Source: Nocardia farcinica
GTDB taxonomy: Bacteria > Actinomycetota > Actinomycetes > Mycobacteriales > Mycobacteriaceae
DNA length: 64,000 bases
NCBI RefSeq assembly: GCF_001182745.1
Contig: NZ_LN868939.1
Span: 124,001-188,000, forward strand
Reading direction: 5' to 3'
Part shown: positions 8,299 to 17,021 of the stretch, piece after piece
How positions within the stretch are numbered: the first letter of the stretch is position 1
Layout of the letters: the number at the start of each line of letters is the position of its first letter
The notes under the pieces: model-generated
Seen by the model: only the letters and a program-made list of their open reading frames with translations
Told to the model about the DNA's origin: nothing
The model's database searches: none
Made by a program: the position numbers and the translations under genes

Positions 8299-9002
8299 GC
8301 GATCTCGCGAGCGAAGGTTCCGATCCGGCCGAGCGCGCGAGTGAACACAGCAACGGCAACGCGCCGGCCGACCGGCCCGCGCGGCGCAGCGGCGACCAGG
8401 CCGTAGCCGACGCCGCCGAGCGCGCCAAGGCCACCGGCAGCCGGAACATTCCGGTGCTGCCGGATCTTCCGCTGCCCGAGGACACCGCGAATCTGCGCCT
8501 CGGCCCCGATCTCAGCCCCGCCATGCTGGCGCTGCTGCCGATGGTCGGCGTGTGGCGCGGCGAGGGCGAGGGCAACGATCCCGCCCGCGGTGACTACCGC
8601 TTCGGCCAGCAGATCATCGTCTCCCACGACGGCGGCGACTACCTGTCCTGGGAGTCGCGCAGCTGGTTCATCGAAGCCGACGGCAGCTACGGCGGCCCCG
8701 ACCTGCGCGAGACCGGGTTCTGGCGGGTCGGTGTGGACGGCGACGACGAGGTCATCGAACTGCTGCTCACGCACAGCTCCGGCATCGTCGAACTCTTCTA
8801 CGGCACCGCGCTCACCCAGTCGTCCTGGGAGCTGGCCACCGACGTGGTGATCCGCAGCCAGTCCGGCGTCGTCGTGGGCGGCGCCAAGCGCCTGTACGGC
8901 ATCGTCGAGGGCGGCGACCTCGCCTACGTCGAAGAACGCGTCGTCGCCGACGGCCCCCTGGAACCGCGCCTCTCGGCCCGCCTCCAGCGCTACATCGGCT
9001 GA
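8295..9002 (+). CDS. Nitrobindin-like beta-barrel protein (Rv0813c type)
   Basis: Lipocalin/FABP-like barrel of 235 residues with a charged, disordered N-terminal 75 residues. The family signature GVWRGEGEG begins the barrel near residue 80. True nitrobindins bind ferric heme through a C-terminal histidine. The matching segment here reads [13 protein letters not shown], with arginine where the HLxAxLxR histidine is expected, so classic heme binding is doubtful. That residue assignment is by recall of the family, not alignment. The start overlaps the upstream membrane peptide by 4 bases; neighbours match the Rv0814c-Rv0813c order. Confidence 0.82.
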   Translation: MSDLASEGSDPAERASEHSNGNAPADRPARRSGDQAVADAAERAKATGSRNIPVLPDLPLPEDTANLRLGPDLSPAMLALLPMVGVWRGEGEGNDPARGDYRFGQQIIVSHDGGDYLSWESRSWFIEADGSYGGPDLRETGFWRVGVDGDDEVIELLLTHSSGIVELFYGTALTQSSWELATDVVIRSQSGVVVGGAKRLYGIVEGGDLAYVEERVVADGPLEPRLSARLQRYIG

Positions 9003-9020
9003 ACCACCCGCAGCACCGGT

Positions 9021-9409
9021 TCAGCCGCGACGACCGAGGGCCTCGAGGTCGATGTCGACAGGGAAGGGGACCGGCAGCTTCAGCCGGTCGTGGAAGATGC
9101 CGATCGGCACGTACCGGGCGGAGACGCGGTCGAGCTCGTAGGCGTAGACCACCACTCGATCGTCGCTGCCCCGCTCGACCCGCCAGAAATGCGGGATCCC
9201 GGCGTTGGCGTATTTCAGCGGCTTGGTTTCCCGGTCACGTTCCTCGGAGTCCGGGGACACCGCTTCGACGGCGAGGACCAGGTCCCGAAGACCAGACCCC
9301 CGTCGATCAGTTCGGTGTGTTTCGGAAGACCACGCAGCTTCAGGAACGCGTCGACGGTGTAGCCGCCCGCAGGAGGGATCACCCAGTCGGGTAGCGGCTC
9401 GACGGTCAT
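9021..9409 (-). pseudogene. Uma2-family (DUF820) endonuclease remnant, internally deleted and frameshifted
   Basis: Two pieces of a Uma2 protein lie in different frames. The N-terminal piece starts at ATG 9409 (MTVEPLPDWVIPPAGGYTVD, up to LIDGGLVF). The C-terminal piece runs from about 9290 to the stop at 9021 (VLAVEAVSPDSEERDRETKP, then YANAGIPHFWRVE). Uma2 proteins are usually about 190 residues; here the central part, roughly 80-100 residues, is missing at the junction near 9285-9295. Uma2 proteins have a restriction-endonuclease-like fold and are common, often mobile, in actinobacteria. The break appears to inactivate the gene. Confidence 0.72.
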
Positions 9410-9455
9410 TGCCCCAGCGTAGCGCCCGTGGGGCGGACCTGGTCGGGAAAGGGAA

Positions 9456-9529
9456 CGGCCCCCGAGCCGTACCGGTGCGGCGGGTGCCTGCACGGGTCCC
9501 GGTCGGACAGACCGGGGGCTCGGGGGCCG
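9456..9529 (-). terminator. Probable terminator of cydABDC
   Basis: Perfect 13-bp arms (9456-9468 and 9517-9529) enclose a second hairpin (CCGGTC with GACCGG). Read on the minus strand, the stem is followed by TTCCCTTTCCC. It lies about 150 bases after the cydC stop and beside the Uma2 remnant. Confidence 0.5.
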
Positions 9530-9675
9530 GGTGACTGCCTGGTATTCGCTCAGCGCTCGCGCGGGCGGATACCACCTGCAGCGGTGGCGCTAGCGGACAG
9601 CCACCTCACGTGTCCTAGAACTATCCATTCTTCGAACCACCTCCTTCCTCGTGTACGCCCGAAGGTAGTCGGCCG

Positions 9676-11358
9676 TCAGGAGGTCGGCAACGTATTTTCG
9701 CGGGGGGCGGAATCCGGGGCCGACCGGGGCGAACGCTCGACGGCGACCTGCCAGGACGAGTCCACCCGCACGACGACGTCGGCGCGGTGGTCGGCGGGCA
9801 GCTGGTGGGTGACCACGACCACCACGCGGTCCGGTTCGACCAGTCCGGAGTCGGCGTCGAGCAGCGCGCGCAGCAGGTCGGCGCCCGCCCCGGCCTCCAG
9901 GTGTTCGGTGGGTTCGTCGAGCAGCAGCACCCGGGCCGGGGAGACCAGCGCGCGGGCGAGCAGGATGCGGCGGCGTTGCCCGCCGGAGACGGCCGCGGCG
10001 CCGCCCACCAGATCGGTGGACAGCCCGTCGGGAAGGGCGTCGAGCCAGTCGCCCAGACCGACCGAACGCAACGCGCGCTCGGCCTCCGCCTCGGTGACGT
10101 CGCCCCGCGCGACCCGCAGGTTCTCCAGCACGCTCGTGCCGAACAGGTGGGCGTCCTCGGCGAAGAACGTGACGTCGGGCCGGGGCGTGTCGAACAAGCC
10201 CGCCCAGAACATGAGCAGCGTCGTCTTGCCGGCACCGCTGGGACCGACGACGGCGATGCGGCGGCCCGGTGGCAGATCGGGCCGGACCGGCGCCGCGTCG
10301 CCGTCCGTCGCGACTGCGGCGCGGGTGGCGCCCTCGATGCGGTGCAGTGCGGCACGGGCGGTGGTGAGCGACTGGGCGGCGGCGGGCAGGGCCGCGGTGG
10401 CTTCGAAGGCCGACAGCGGCAGCAGCACCAGGATGGTCAGGGCCATCGGGGTCATGCCGCCGGGCAGTCCGCCGCCGGGTCCGTAGGCGACGACGCCGAT
10501 GAGCAGCGCACCGAGGACGCTGGCACCCAGCGCCAGCGGCGTGGCGGCCGCGGACCAGGCGGTGCGGGCGGCGGCGCTGTCCTCCGCGGCGACCGAGCGA
10601 CGGCCCGCGTCACGCGCCGCGGTGACGGTACCGGCCAAGCGGCCCGCCACCCGCAGTTCGGCGGCGTGGTCGAGGACGGTCAGCGCCCGTGCGGTGAACT
10701 CGGCGCGGTCGGCGCGCACCGCGACTTCCGCCGACCGGGCGGCGCGGGCCGACAGCCACGGCGCGAGCACGCCCGCCACCGCCAGCGAGGCGGCCAGGAT
10801 CATCGCGGCGGGCACCGAAATGGTGGCGATCAATCCCACCGCGGCCAGCGCGAGCACCGCGGCCACCGCGATCGGCACGAGGGCGCGCACGATCACCGCG
10901 CCGAGGTCGTCGATGTCGCTGCCGATCCGCACGAGCAGATCGCCGCGGCGGAGCCGGGCGGCGCTGTCGGCGGCCGCGCCGGAGCCGGAGCGCCGGTCGC
11001 GGCGCAACCAGACGTCCGAGCGGGCCAGCCTCCGGTACACCGCGGCCCGCGCGTTCGTCATCGAGCGCAGTGCGACGTCGTGGGTGGCGAGCCGCTCGAG
11101 GTAGCGGGCGAGCCCGCGCGAGATGCCCAGCGCCCGCACCGACACCACCGCGACGCTGAGGTCGAGCACCGGCGGCATCTGCCACGCCCGGGCGATCAGC
11201 CAGGCGGCCAGCGCCGCCAGCCCGAGCGCACTACCGAGCGCGACCACACCCCACGTCACGGCCACCGCGACGCGGCCACGCGCGGGCTCCAGCAGTTCCC
11301 CCATCCGCCGCAGGTCCGTCCGGACGGCCCTAACCCGCTCCGCCGGTGTCGAATTCAC
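9676..11358 (-). CDS. cydC: Thiol reductant ABC exporter subunit CydC
   Basis: Half of the heterodimeric CydDC transporter needed to assemble cytochrome bd; in E. coli CydDC is linked to thiol export and heme. The 560 residues comprise a six-helix membrane domain (about 20-320) and an ATPase domain with Walker A GPSGAGKTTLL, signature VSGGQRRRILLARAL and Walker B VLLLDEPTEHLEAG. GTG at 11358 is chosen because it overlaps the cydD stop by 4 bases (GTGA). Last gene of cydABDC. Confidence 0.92.
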   Translation of the reverse strand: MNSTPAERVRAVRTDLRRMGELLEPARGRVAVAVTWGVVALGSALGLAALAAWLIARAWQMPPVLDLSVAVVSVRALGISRGLARYLERLATHDVALRSMTNARAAVYRRLARSDVWLRRDRRSGSGAAADSAARLRRGDLLVRIGSDIDDLGAVIVRALVPIAVAAVLALAAVGLIATISVPAAMILAASLAVAGVLAPWLSARAARSAEVAVRADRAEFTARALTVLDHAAELRVAGRLAGTVTAARDAGRRSVAAEDSAAARTAWSAAATPLALGASVLGALLIGVVAYGPGGGLPGGMTPMALTILVLLPLSAFEATAALPAAAQSLTTARAALHRIEGATRAAVATDGDAAPVRPDLPPGRRIAVVGPSGAGKTTLLMFWAGLFDTPRPDVTFFAEDAHLFGTSVLENLRVARGDVTEAEAERALRSVGLGDWLDALPDGLSTDLVGGAAAVSGGQRRRILLARALVSPARVLLLDEPTEHLEAGAGADLLRALLDADSGLVEPDRVVVVVTHQLPADHRADVVVRVDSSWQVAVERSPRSAPDSAPRENTLPTS

Positions 11359-13190
11359 GACGCACCGCCGGATTCCACCGACCGCCCCACCGGCACCGCC
11401 GACCGCACCTCGATCACCTGGTCGGCTGCCGCGAGCACGGTCGGCCGGTGCCCCACGACGAGCACCGTCGCCCCCGCCGCCGCACGTTCGCGCAGCGCCG
11501 CGAGGACGCCGGCCTCGCTCGCCTCGTCCAGGTGCGCGGTCGGCTCGTCGAGCAGCAGGACCGGCCGGTCGGCGGCGAGCACCCGGGTGAGGGCGAGCCG
11601 CTGCCGCTGGCCGAGGCTCAATCCGACTCCGCCCACGCCGACCACGGTGTCCCACCGGTGCGGCAGTTCGTCGAGGACGGCGTCGAATCCCGTTGCCGCA
11701 CAAGCGCGGTTCAGGTCAACCAGGTCGGCGCCCAGCAGTTCCAGGTTCTCCCGCAGCGTGCCGGGCACGAGCACCGGGCGCTGCGGCAGCCAGGCGAGGC
11801 GGCGCCACCACGCGTCCGGGTCCAGCTCGCGCACGTCGATCCCGTCGACGCGCACCCGGCCCGCGTCCGCGTCCACCAGCCCGAGAATCGCGGCCAGCGC
11901 CGTGGACTTGCCGCTGCCGTTCGGTCCGGCCAGCACTGTCAGGGCCCCGGGCCGGATCACCGCGCACAAGTCCGCCGGAGCCCATCCGTCCCTGGCCCGC
12001 ACACCCAGACCGGCCAACTCGACCAGCGCCGGACCCCGACCATCCACCGCCGGGCCACCCCGCCCATCCACCGCCAGGTCACCCGGCCCACCCAGCGCCG
12101 GGCCACCCCGTCCACCCACCGCCAGACCGCCCCGCTCATCCACTGCCGGGCGGTCCGTCGCCCCGACGAGCGTCCGGTCATCGATCCGACCCCGCCGCAC
12201 CCCCTCAGGCTCCAACACGGCAAATGCCTTGTCGGCCGCCGCCATCCCGTCCTGCGCGGCGTGGAACCTCTCCCCCACCATCCGCAGCGGCAGGTACACC
12301 TCCGGCGCCAGGATGAGCGCGACGAGCCCGTCGTAGAGGTCCATGCCGCCGTACACCAGCCGCAGGCCGATGGACACGGCGATGAGCGCGACGCTGAGCG
12401 TGGCGAGCAGTTCCAGCACCATCGAGGACAGGAAGGCGATGCGCAGGGCGCGCATGGTGCGCACCCGCAGGGCGTCGCCGAGGGCGCGCACCCGATGCTC
12501 CATGGTGCGGGCCGCCGGGCCGCCGTCGGCGTGTTCGCGACCGAGTGCGCGCAGGGTCGGCATGCCCGCGAAGAGGTCGAGCAGCTGGTCCGACAGGCGG
12601 GTGGTCGCCGCCAGGGTGGCGGCGGCGCGGCCCTGGGTGAGCAGCCCGATCAGGACCATGAAGATCGGGATCAGCGGCAGGGTCACCACGGCGATGCCCG
12701 CGGAGACCGGGTCGTGGGCCAGGATCACCGCAAGCACCACGGGGGGCACCAGCACCGCGAGCAGCAGGGCAGGCAGATAGCCGGTGAGGTAGGCGCGCAG
12801 GCCGCTCAGCCCGGTTCCGACGACGACCGCGAGTTCGGTTCGGCGCCGGTCGAGTTCACGTGGCGGCAGGGCCGCGCCCGCCGCCAGCACAGCGGTCTCC
12901 AGTTCGGCGACCACGCTCGCTCCGGCCCGGTGCGCGATCCGCGCCTGCCACCAGCTCGCCACCGCGCGCCCGGCCAGGGCGACGGCGAGGACCACGAGTT
13001 CTGCGGTCCAGTCGGTGATCCGCCGCCGCGTGGGGTCGGTGATGACGCCGGCCAGCACCCGCCCGAGCGCGGTCGCGGCGACCACGATGCAGACGGTGGT
13101 CACCAACGACAGTCCCACGCTGTAGCCGAGGTAGCGGCGCGCCGAGCGAGCGTGCCGCCACAGGCGCGGGTCGACGGGCGGGCGGGCCAC
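11355..13190 (-). CDS. cydD: Thiol reductant ABC exporter subunit CydD
   Basis: Partner of CydC, 611 residues. The membrane domain spans about residues 15-330. The ATPase domain has Walker A GPNGSGKSTAL, signature LSLGQRQRLALTR and Walker B PVLLLDEPTAHLDE. Between them, residues about 344-384 are a Gly-rich series of octapeptide repeats (VDGRGGPA type) encoded by a 24-bp tandem repeat. This makes the protein longer than usual CydD. The start lies 4 bases downstream of the cydB stop. Confidence 0.92.
   Translation of the reverse strand: MARPPVDPRLWRHARSARRYLGYSVGLSLVTTVCIVVAATALGRVLAGVITDPTRRRITDWTAELVVLAVALAGRAVASWWQARIAHRAGASVVAELETAVLAAGAALPPRELDRRRTELAVVVGTGLSGLRAYLTGYLPALLLAVLVPPVVLAVILAHDPVSAGIAVVTLPLIPIFMVLIGLLTQGRAAATLAATTRLSDQLLDLFAGMPTLRALGREHADGGPAARTMEHRVRALGDALRVRTMRALRIAFLSSMVLELLATLSVALIAVSIGLRLVYGGMDLYDGLVALILAPEVYLPLRMVGERFHAAQDGMAAADKAFAVLEPEGVRRGRIDDRTLVGATDRPAVDERGGLAVGGRGGPALGGPGDLAVDGRGGPAVDGRGPALVELAGLGVRARDGWAPADLCAVIRPGALTVLAGPNGSGKSTALAAILGLVDADAGRVRVDGIDVRELDPDAWWRRLAWLPQRPVLVPGTLRENLELLGADLVDLNRACAATGFDAVLDELPHRWDTVVGVGGVGLSLGQRQRLALTRVLAADRPVLLLDEPTAHLDEASEAGVLAALRERAAAGATVLVVGHRPTVLAAADQVIEVRSAVPVGRSVESGGAS
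12040..12159 (-). repeat. 24-bp tandem repeat inside cydD (five units)
   Basis: Units begin at 12040, 12064, 12088, 12112 and 12136; the last is degenerate. The plus-strand consensus is close to CCATCCACCGCCGGGCCACC followed by CCGC. The period is a multiple of three, so the frame is kept and eight-residue repeats rich in Gly, Asp, Arg and Ala are produced in the linker between the CydD membrane and ATPase domains. Confidence 0.85.
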
Positions 13191-13194
13191 GGTG

Positions 13195-14226
13195 TCAGTC
13201 CTTGTCCGGACGCGGGGTGAGCCCCACGGGGGCGGGAATGTGCTCGACCGAGATGCGCTTGCGGAACACCCAGTAGGTCCACGCCTGGTAGCCGAGCACG
13301 ACGGGGGTCACCACCACGGCCGCCCAGCTCATCACCTTCAGGGTGTAGGGCGTGGAGGAGGCGTTGTCGACGGTCAGCGAGAACGCCTCGCCGAGGGTGG
13401 AGGGCAGCACGTTCGGGAACAGCGAGCCGAACAGCAGCACAGTGGCGGCGGCGACGGTCAGCGCGGTGCCCGCGAAGGCCCACCCGTCGCGGTCGGCGAA
13501 GACCGCGGCCGCGGCGCCCACCAGCCCGATCACCGCCACCCCCAACGGAATCCAGGTCCAGTCCGCGCCATACGCGAGCTGGGTCCACAGGCCGAACCCG
13601 CCGACGACGAGCGCGGCCGGACCGAGCAGCAGCTTCGCCACCCGCACCGCGTCGGCGCGGACGTCACCACCGGTCTTCAGGCCCAGGAAGATCGCCCCGT
13701 GCAGGGCGAACAGCAGGCCGGTGGCCAGCGCGCCGAGCAGCGCGTACGGGCTGAACAGGTCACCGATGGAACCGACCAGCTGCTTGTCGGCGTCCAGCGG
13801 CACCCCGCGCACGATGTTGGCGAACACCCAGCCCCAGGCGAACGCGGGGACCCAGGAGCCGATGCCGATCCCGATGTCGCAGCGGGCCCGCCAGCGCGGG
13901 TCGTCGATCTTGCCGCGGTACTCGATGGCACAGATCCGCAGGATCAACGCGACCAGCACCAGCAGCAGTGCGAGGTAGAAGCCGGAGAACATGCTGGCAT
14001 ACCACTCGGGGAACGCGGCGAACAGCGCGCCGCCCGCGGTGATCAGCCACACCTCGTTGCCGTCCCACACCGGGCCGATGGTGTTGAGCACCGCCCGGCG
14101 CCGCGCGTCACTGCCCTTGCCAAGCACCGGCATCAGCATGCCGACGCCGAAGTCGAAGCCCTCCAGCACGAAGTAGCCGGTGAACAGGACGCCGATCAGG
14201 ACGAACCAGAACTCTGCGAGACTCAT
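13195..14226 (-). CDS. cydB: Cytochrome bd ubiquinol/menaquinol oxidase subunit II
   Basis: Membrane subunit of cytochrome bd oxidase, which reduces oxygen with quinol electrons at high affinity. From ATG at 14226 it has 343 residues in about nine hydrophobic segments. Recognisable parts are WFVLIGVLFTGYFVLEGFDF at the start, GPVWDGNEVWLITAGGALFA near residue 50, and the RICAIEYRGK segment. Length suits the actinobacterial family. It follows cydA by 11 bases in the cydABDC operon. A longer frame to 14388 runs into cydA and is rejected. Confidence 0.95.
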   Translation of the reverse strand: MSLAEFWFVLIGVLFTGYFVLEGFDFGVGMLMPVLGKGSDARRRAVLNTIGPVWDGNEVWLITAGGALFAAFPEWYASMFSGFYLALLLVLVALILRICAIEYRGKIDDPRWRARCDIGIGIGSWVPAFAWGWVFANIVRGVPLDADKQLVGSIGDLFSPYALLGALATGLLFALHGAIFLGLKTGGDVRADAVRVAKLLLGPAALVVGGFGLWTQLAYGADWTWIPLGVAVIGLVGAAAAVFADRDGWAFAGTALTVAAATVLLFGSLFPNVLPSTLGEAFSLTVDNASSTPYTLKVMSWAAVVVTPVVLGYQAWTYWVFRKRISVEHIPAPVGLTPRPDKD

Positions 14227-14237
14227 CGTCGGGCTCC

Positions 14238-15737
14238 TCAGTAGGCGAACGAAAGCTGTTCGACGGCAGGCTCTTCGGCCGCACCGGACGTCCTGCCGGG
14301 GCCACCGCTGTCGTCGGGGCGGTCCGGCTTCGGCGGCGCGGCCGGTTCCGGTCCCTCGATCACGTAGCGCCGGATCAGGTAGAACCACACCACCGCGAGC
14401 GCGCCGTAGAGCAGGGTGAACACCACCAGCGAGATGAGCACCGTGCTGAACGAGTGGTCGGAGACGCCCTGCTGAACTGTCATGCGCAGGGCGGGATCAC
14501 CGGTCGGGTTGGGCACCACCACCCAGGGCTGCCTGCCCATCTCGGTGAACACCCAGCCCGCGCTGTTGGCCAGGAACGGCGTCGGGATGGCCAGCAGGCT
14601 CAGCCACGAGTACCAGCGCTGATCGGGCACCCGCCCGCGCCGGGTCAGCCACAGCCCGGCCAGCACCAGCAGCACCGAACCGGCCGACAGGCCGATCATC
14701 GCGCGGAACGACCAGTAGGTGACGAACAGGTTGGGCCGGTAGTCGCCGGGACCGAATTTCTCGATGTAGGCCTGCTGCAGGTCCTTCACACCGTCGAGGG
14801 TGACGCCCTCGAATTTGCCTTCGGCCAGATACGGCAGCACGTAGGGCACCTCGATGAGGTGGGTGACGCTGTCACAGTTGTTGTGCGTGCCGACCGTGAG
14901 CACCGAGAAATCGGGGTCGGTCTGGGTGTGGCACAACGATTCCGCCGAGGCCATCTTCATCGGCTGCTGCTCGAACATCAGCTTGCCCTGGATGTCGCCG
15001 GTGAGCACCACGGCGACCATCGACACCAGGATCACGTACATTCCCGCGCGTCCGGCGGGCCGCCACATGGTGCGGGCCTCTTCGCGCCGCACCGGATCGG
15101 CGCTGCGCGCGTTGCGCACCATCCACCAGCCGGCGATGCCCGCCACGAAGGTGCCGGCGACCAGGAAGGAACCGGCGATGACGTGCGGGAACGCCGCCAG
15201 GGTCGTGTTGTTGGTGAGCACTTCCCAGATGCTGGTGAGCTCGGCGCGGCCGCGCTCGGGGTTGTAGCGGGCGCCGACGGGATGCTGCATGAAGGAGTTG
15301 GCGGCGACGATGAAGTACGCCGAGGCGTTCACACCGATCGCGACCAGCCAGATCGTGGCCAGGTGCACCAATTTCGGCAGCCGCGACCAGCCGAAGATCC
15401 ACAGGCCGATGAAGGTCGACTCCAGGAAGAACGCGACCAGTGCCTCGAGTGCGAGCGGTGCGCCGAAGACGTCACCGACGAAGCGGGAGTATTCGCTCCA
15501 GTTCATGCCGAACTGGAATTCCTGCACGATGCCGGTCGCGACACCGAGCGCGAAGTTGATCAGGAACAGCTTGCCGAAGAACTTGGTCAAGCGGTACCAG
15601 CGTTCGTTGCCGGTGATCACCCAGGCGGTCTGCATGCCCGCGACGAACGGGGCAAGGCCGATGGTGAGCGGCACGAACAGGAAGTGGTAGACGGTGGTGA
15701 TTCCGAACTGCCACCGGGAGATGTCCAGAACGCTCAT
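14238..15737 (-). CDS. cydA: Cytochrome bd oxidase subunit I
   Basis: Heme-carrying subunit I, 499 residues. The N-terminus reads LDISRWQFGITTVYHFLFVP, with the conserved histidine (heme b595/d side). The quinol-site Q-loop region contains DIQGKLMFEQQPMKMASAES. The GRQPWVV segment is present near residue 400. A proline- and aspartate-rich tail ends the protein. A GGAGG site precedes the ATG. A perfect 22-bp palindrome lies 15 bases upstream of the start codon and is a likely operator. The usual M. tuberculosis cyd locus is elsewhere in its genome, so the position beside pabC is a rearrangement. Confidence 0.95.
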   Translation of the reverse strand: MSVLDISRWQFGITTVYHFLFVPLTIGLAPFVAGMQTAWVITGNERWYRLTKFFGKLFLINFALGVATGIVQEFQFGMNWSEYSRFVGDVFGAPLALEALVAFFLESTFIGLWIFGWSRLPKLVHLATIWLVAIGVNASAYFIVAANSFMQHPVGARYNPERGRAELTSIWEVLTNNTTLAAFPHVIAGSFLVAGTFVAGIAGWWMVRNARSADPVRREEARTMWRPAGRAGMYVILVSMVAVVLTGDIQGKLMFEQQPMKMASAESLCHTQTDPDFSVLTVGTHNNCDSVTHLIEVPYVLPYLAEGKFEGVTLDGVKDLQQAYIEKFGPGDYRPNLFVTYWSFRAMIGLSAGSVLLVLAGLWLTRRGRVPDQRWYSWLSLLAIPTPFLANSAGWVFTEMGRQPWVVVPNPTGDPALRMTVQQGVSDHSFSTVLISLVVFTLLYGALAVVWFYLIRRYVIEGPEPAAPPKPDRPDDSGGPGRTSGAAEEPAVEQLSFAY

Positions 15738-15752
15738 CCGGCCTCCAACCCC

Positions 15753-15774
15753 TTACTACGACGTGTCGTAGTAA
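15753..15774. promoter_or_regulatory. Perfect 22-bp palindrome, candidate operator of cydABDC
   Basis: TTACTACGAC and GTCGTAGTAA flank a central GT. It sits between the cydA ribosome site and the probable promoter (minus-strand TATCTT abuts it), so a bound protein would block transcription start. The TAC...GTA core resembles sites of BlaI/MecI-type repressors, but the regulator is not known from this window. Confidence 0.7.
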
Positions 15775-15933
15775 AGATAACTCCGGCGGAGACCTTTCCC
15801 TAGGAGGCGCGCATCACTATGACGCGCGACAACACACCGATGACCAGCGGTTTTCCGCCCTGCGCGAGGTCGGCGCCGCCCGGGAGTGCGCAGGGTCACG
15901 CCCGGGCGGTGGCGCGCACCACGGCCGCAGCGC

Positions 15934-16851
15934 TCACCAGTCGCCGATCGCGCCCCCGCGCTGCACGCCGCGGTCGACGAGTTCGATGATCTCCTCGGCG
16001 TTGTCCGGCGCCGACATGCGAAGGCCGTCCAGGGAATTCACCCGAGCGGCCAGCGTGACGCTCGACAGCATCCAGATGCTGTCGCAGGTGAGCAGGTCGG
16101 CGGTGAAGAGCGGGGCGTAACGGCACTCCCAGCCCGCCTTCTTCGCTTCGGTGAACAGCGCGCGCTGGGTCACGCCCGGCAGCACACCGTTCTTGGCGGG
16201 CGGGGTGATCAGCTCCTTGTCCCTGGCGATCACCACGGTCGAGCGCGGGCCTTCCAGCACCCGGTTCTCGGTGCTGGTGAAGATCACGTCGTCGGCGCCC
16301 ATCCGGTGCGCGAACCGCAGCGCCGCCATGTTCGTCGCGTAGGACAGCGTCTTGGCGCCGAGCAACTGCCACGGCGCGGCCTGGGCCAGGTCGATCGAGA
16401 TGCCGCGGGCCAGGGTCACCACCGAGACACCCTCGGCGCGCGCCTTGGCGACGCGCTCGGGCACCGGCACCACCAGGACATACGCGGTCGGCACCGGCAC
16501 CGCGGCGGCGAGATCGCCGGAGGTGACACTGGACGGGGCGCCCAGCTCGGTGTCGCGGCCGCGGGTGAGCACCAGGCGCATCATGCCCTCGCGCTCGCTG
16601 CCCCACTCCTTGGCCGCGGTCTGCACCGCCTCGCGCCAACGCGACAGTTCCGGCTCGGGTAGATCGAGCGCCTGCGCCGAGCGACGCAACCGGCCCAGGT
16701 GGAATTCGATCGCACACGCGTCACCGTCACGCACCAGCACCGTTTCGAAGACACCGTCACCGCGCAGCACCCCGATGTCGTCGGCGAACAACAACGGCTC
16801 GTCCGCGTCGCGGACCACACCGTCGAGTGTGACAAGAACTCGATCTACCAT
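15934..16851 (-). CDS. pabC: Aminodeoxychorismate lyase / class IV aminotransferase
   Basis: PLP enzyme of the branched-chain aminotransferase fold, 305 residues. It is likely to release pyruvate from 4-amino-4-deoxychorismate to give p-aminobenzoate for folate. The PLP lysine lies in GAKTLSYATNMAALRFA. Other family parts are GDGVFETVLVRDG near residue 31 and ENRVLEGPRSTVV near 195. A D-amino acid or branched-chain aminotransferase role cannot be excluded from sequence alone. The position matches Rv0812 and it is divergent from the folate-binding ygfZ gene. ATG at 16851 has TACGCT six bases upstream, so it is probably leaderless. Confidence 0.82.
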   Translation of the reverse strand: MVDRVLVTLDGVVRDADEPLLFADDIGVLRGDGVFETVLVRDGDACAIEFHLGRLRRSAQALDLPEPELSRWREAVQTAAKEWGSEREGMMRLVLTRGRDTELGAPSSVTSGDLAAAVPVPTAYVLVVPVPERVAKARAEGVSVVTLARGISIDLAQAAPWQLLGAKTLSYATNMAALRFAHRMGADDVIFTSTENRVLEGPRSTVVIARDKELITPPAKNGVLPGVTQRALFTEAKKAGWECRYAPLFTADLLTCDSIWMLSSVTLAARVNSLDGLRMSAPDNAEEIIELVDRGVQRGGAIGDW

Positions 16852-17021
16852 GCGACGAGCGTAGGCGGAATGCGCTGCCCGTGCCTATGTCAACGCAGAG
16901 TTCGTTTTGCCGGATTCGGCGCGCCCACGCGGGAATCGCCGAGCCGACCGGGAGGGGGAAACTCGGACGCACCGCGAGGCCGCCGCACGCAGGTGCGGCG
17001 AGGACCGCCTAGAGTGGACGT

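Noticed and set aside
15781-15791. CTCCGGCGGAG palindrome beside the cydA operator
   Set aside because: Short GC-rich symmetric sequence, common by chance at this base composition.
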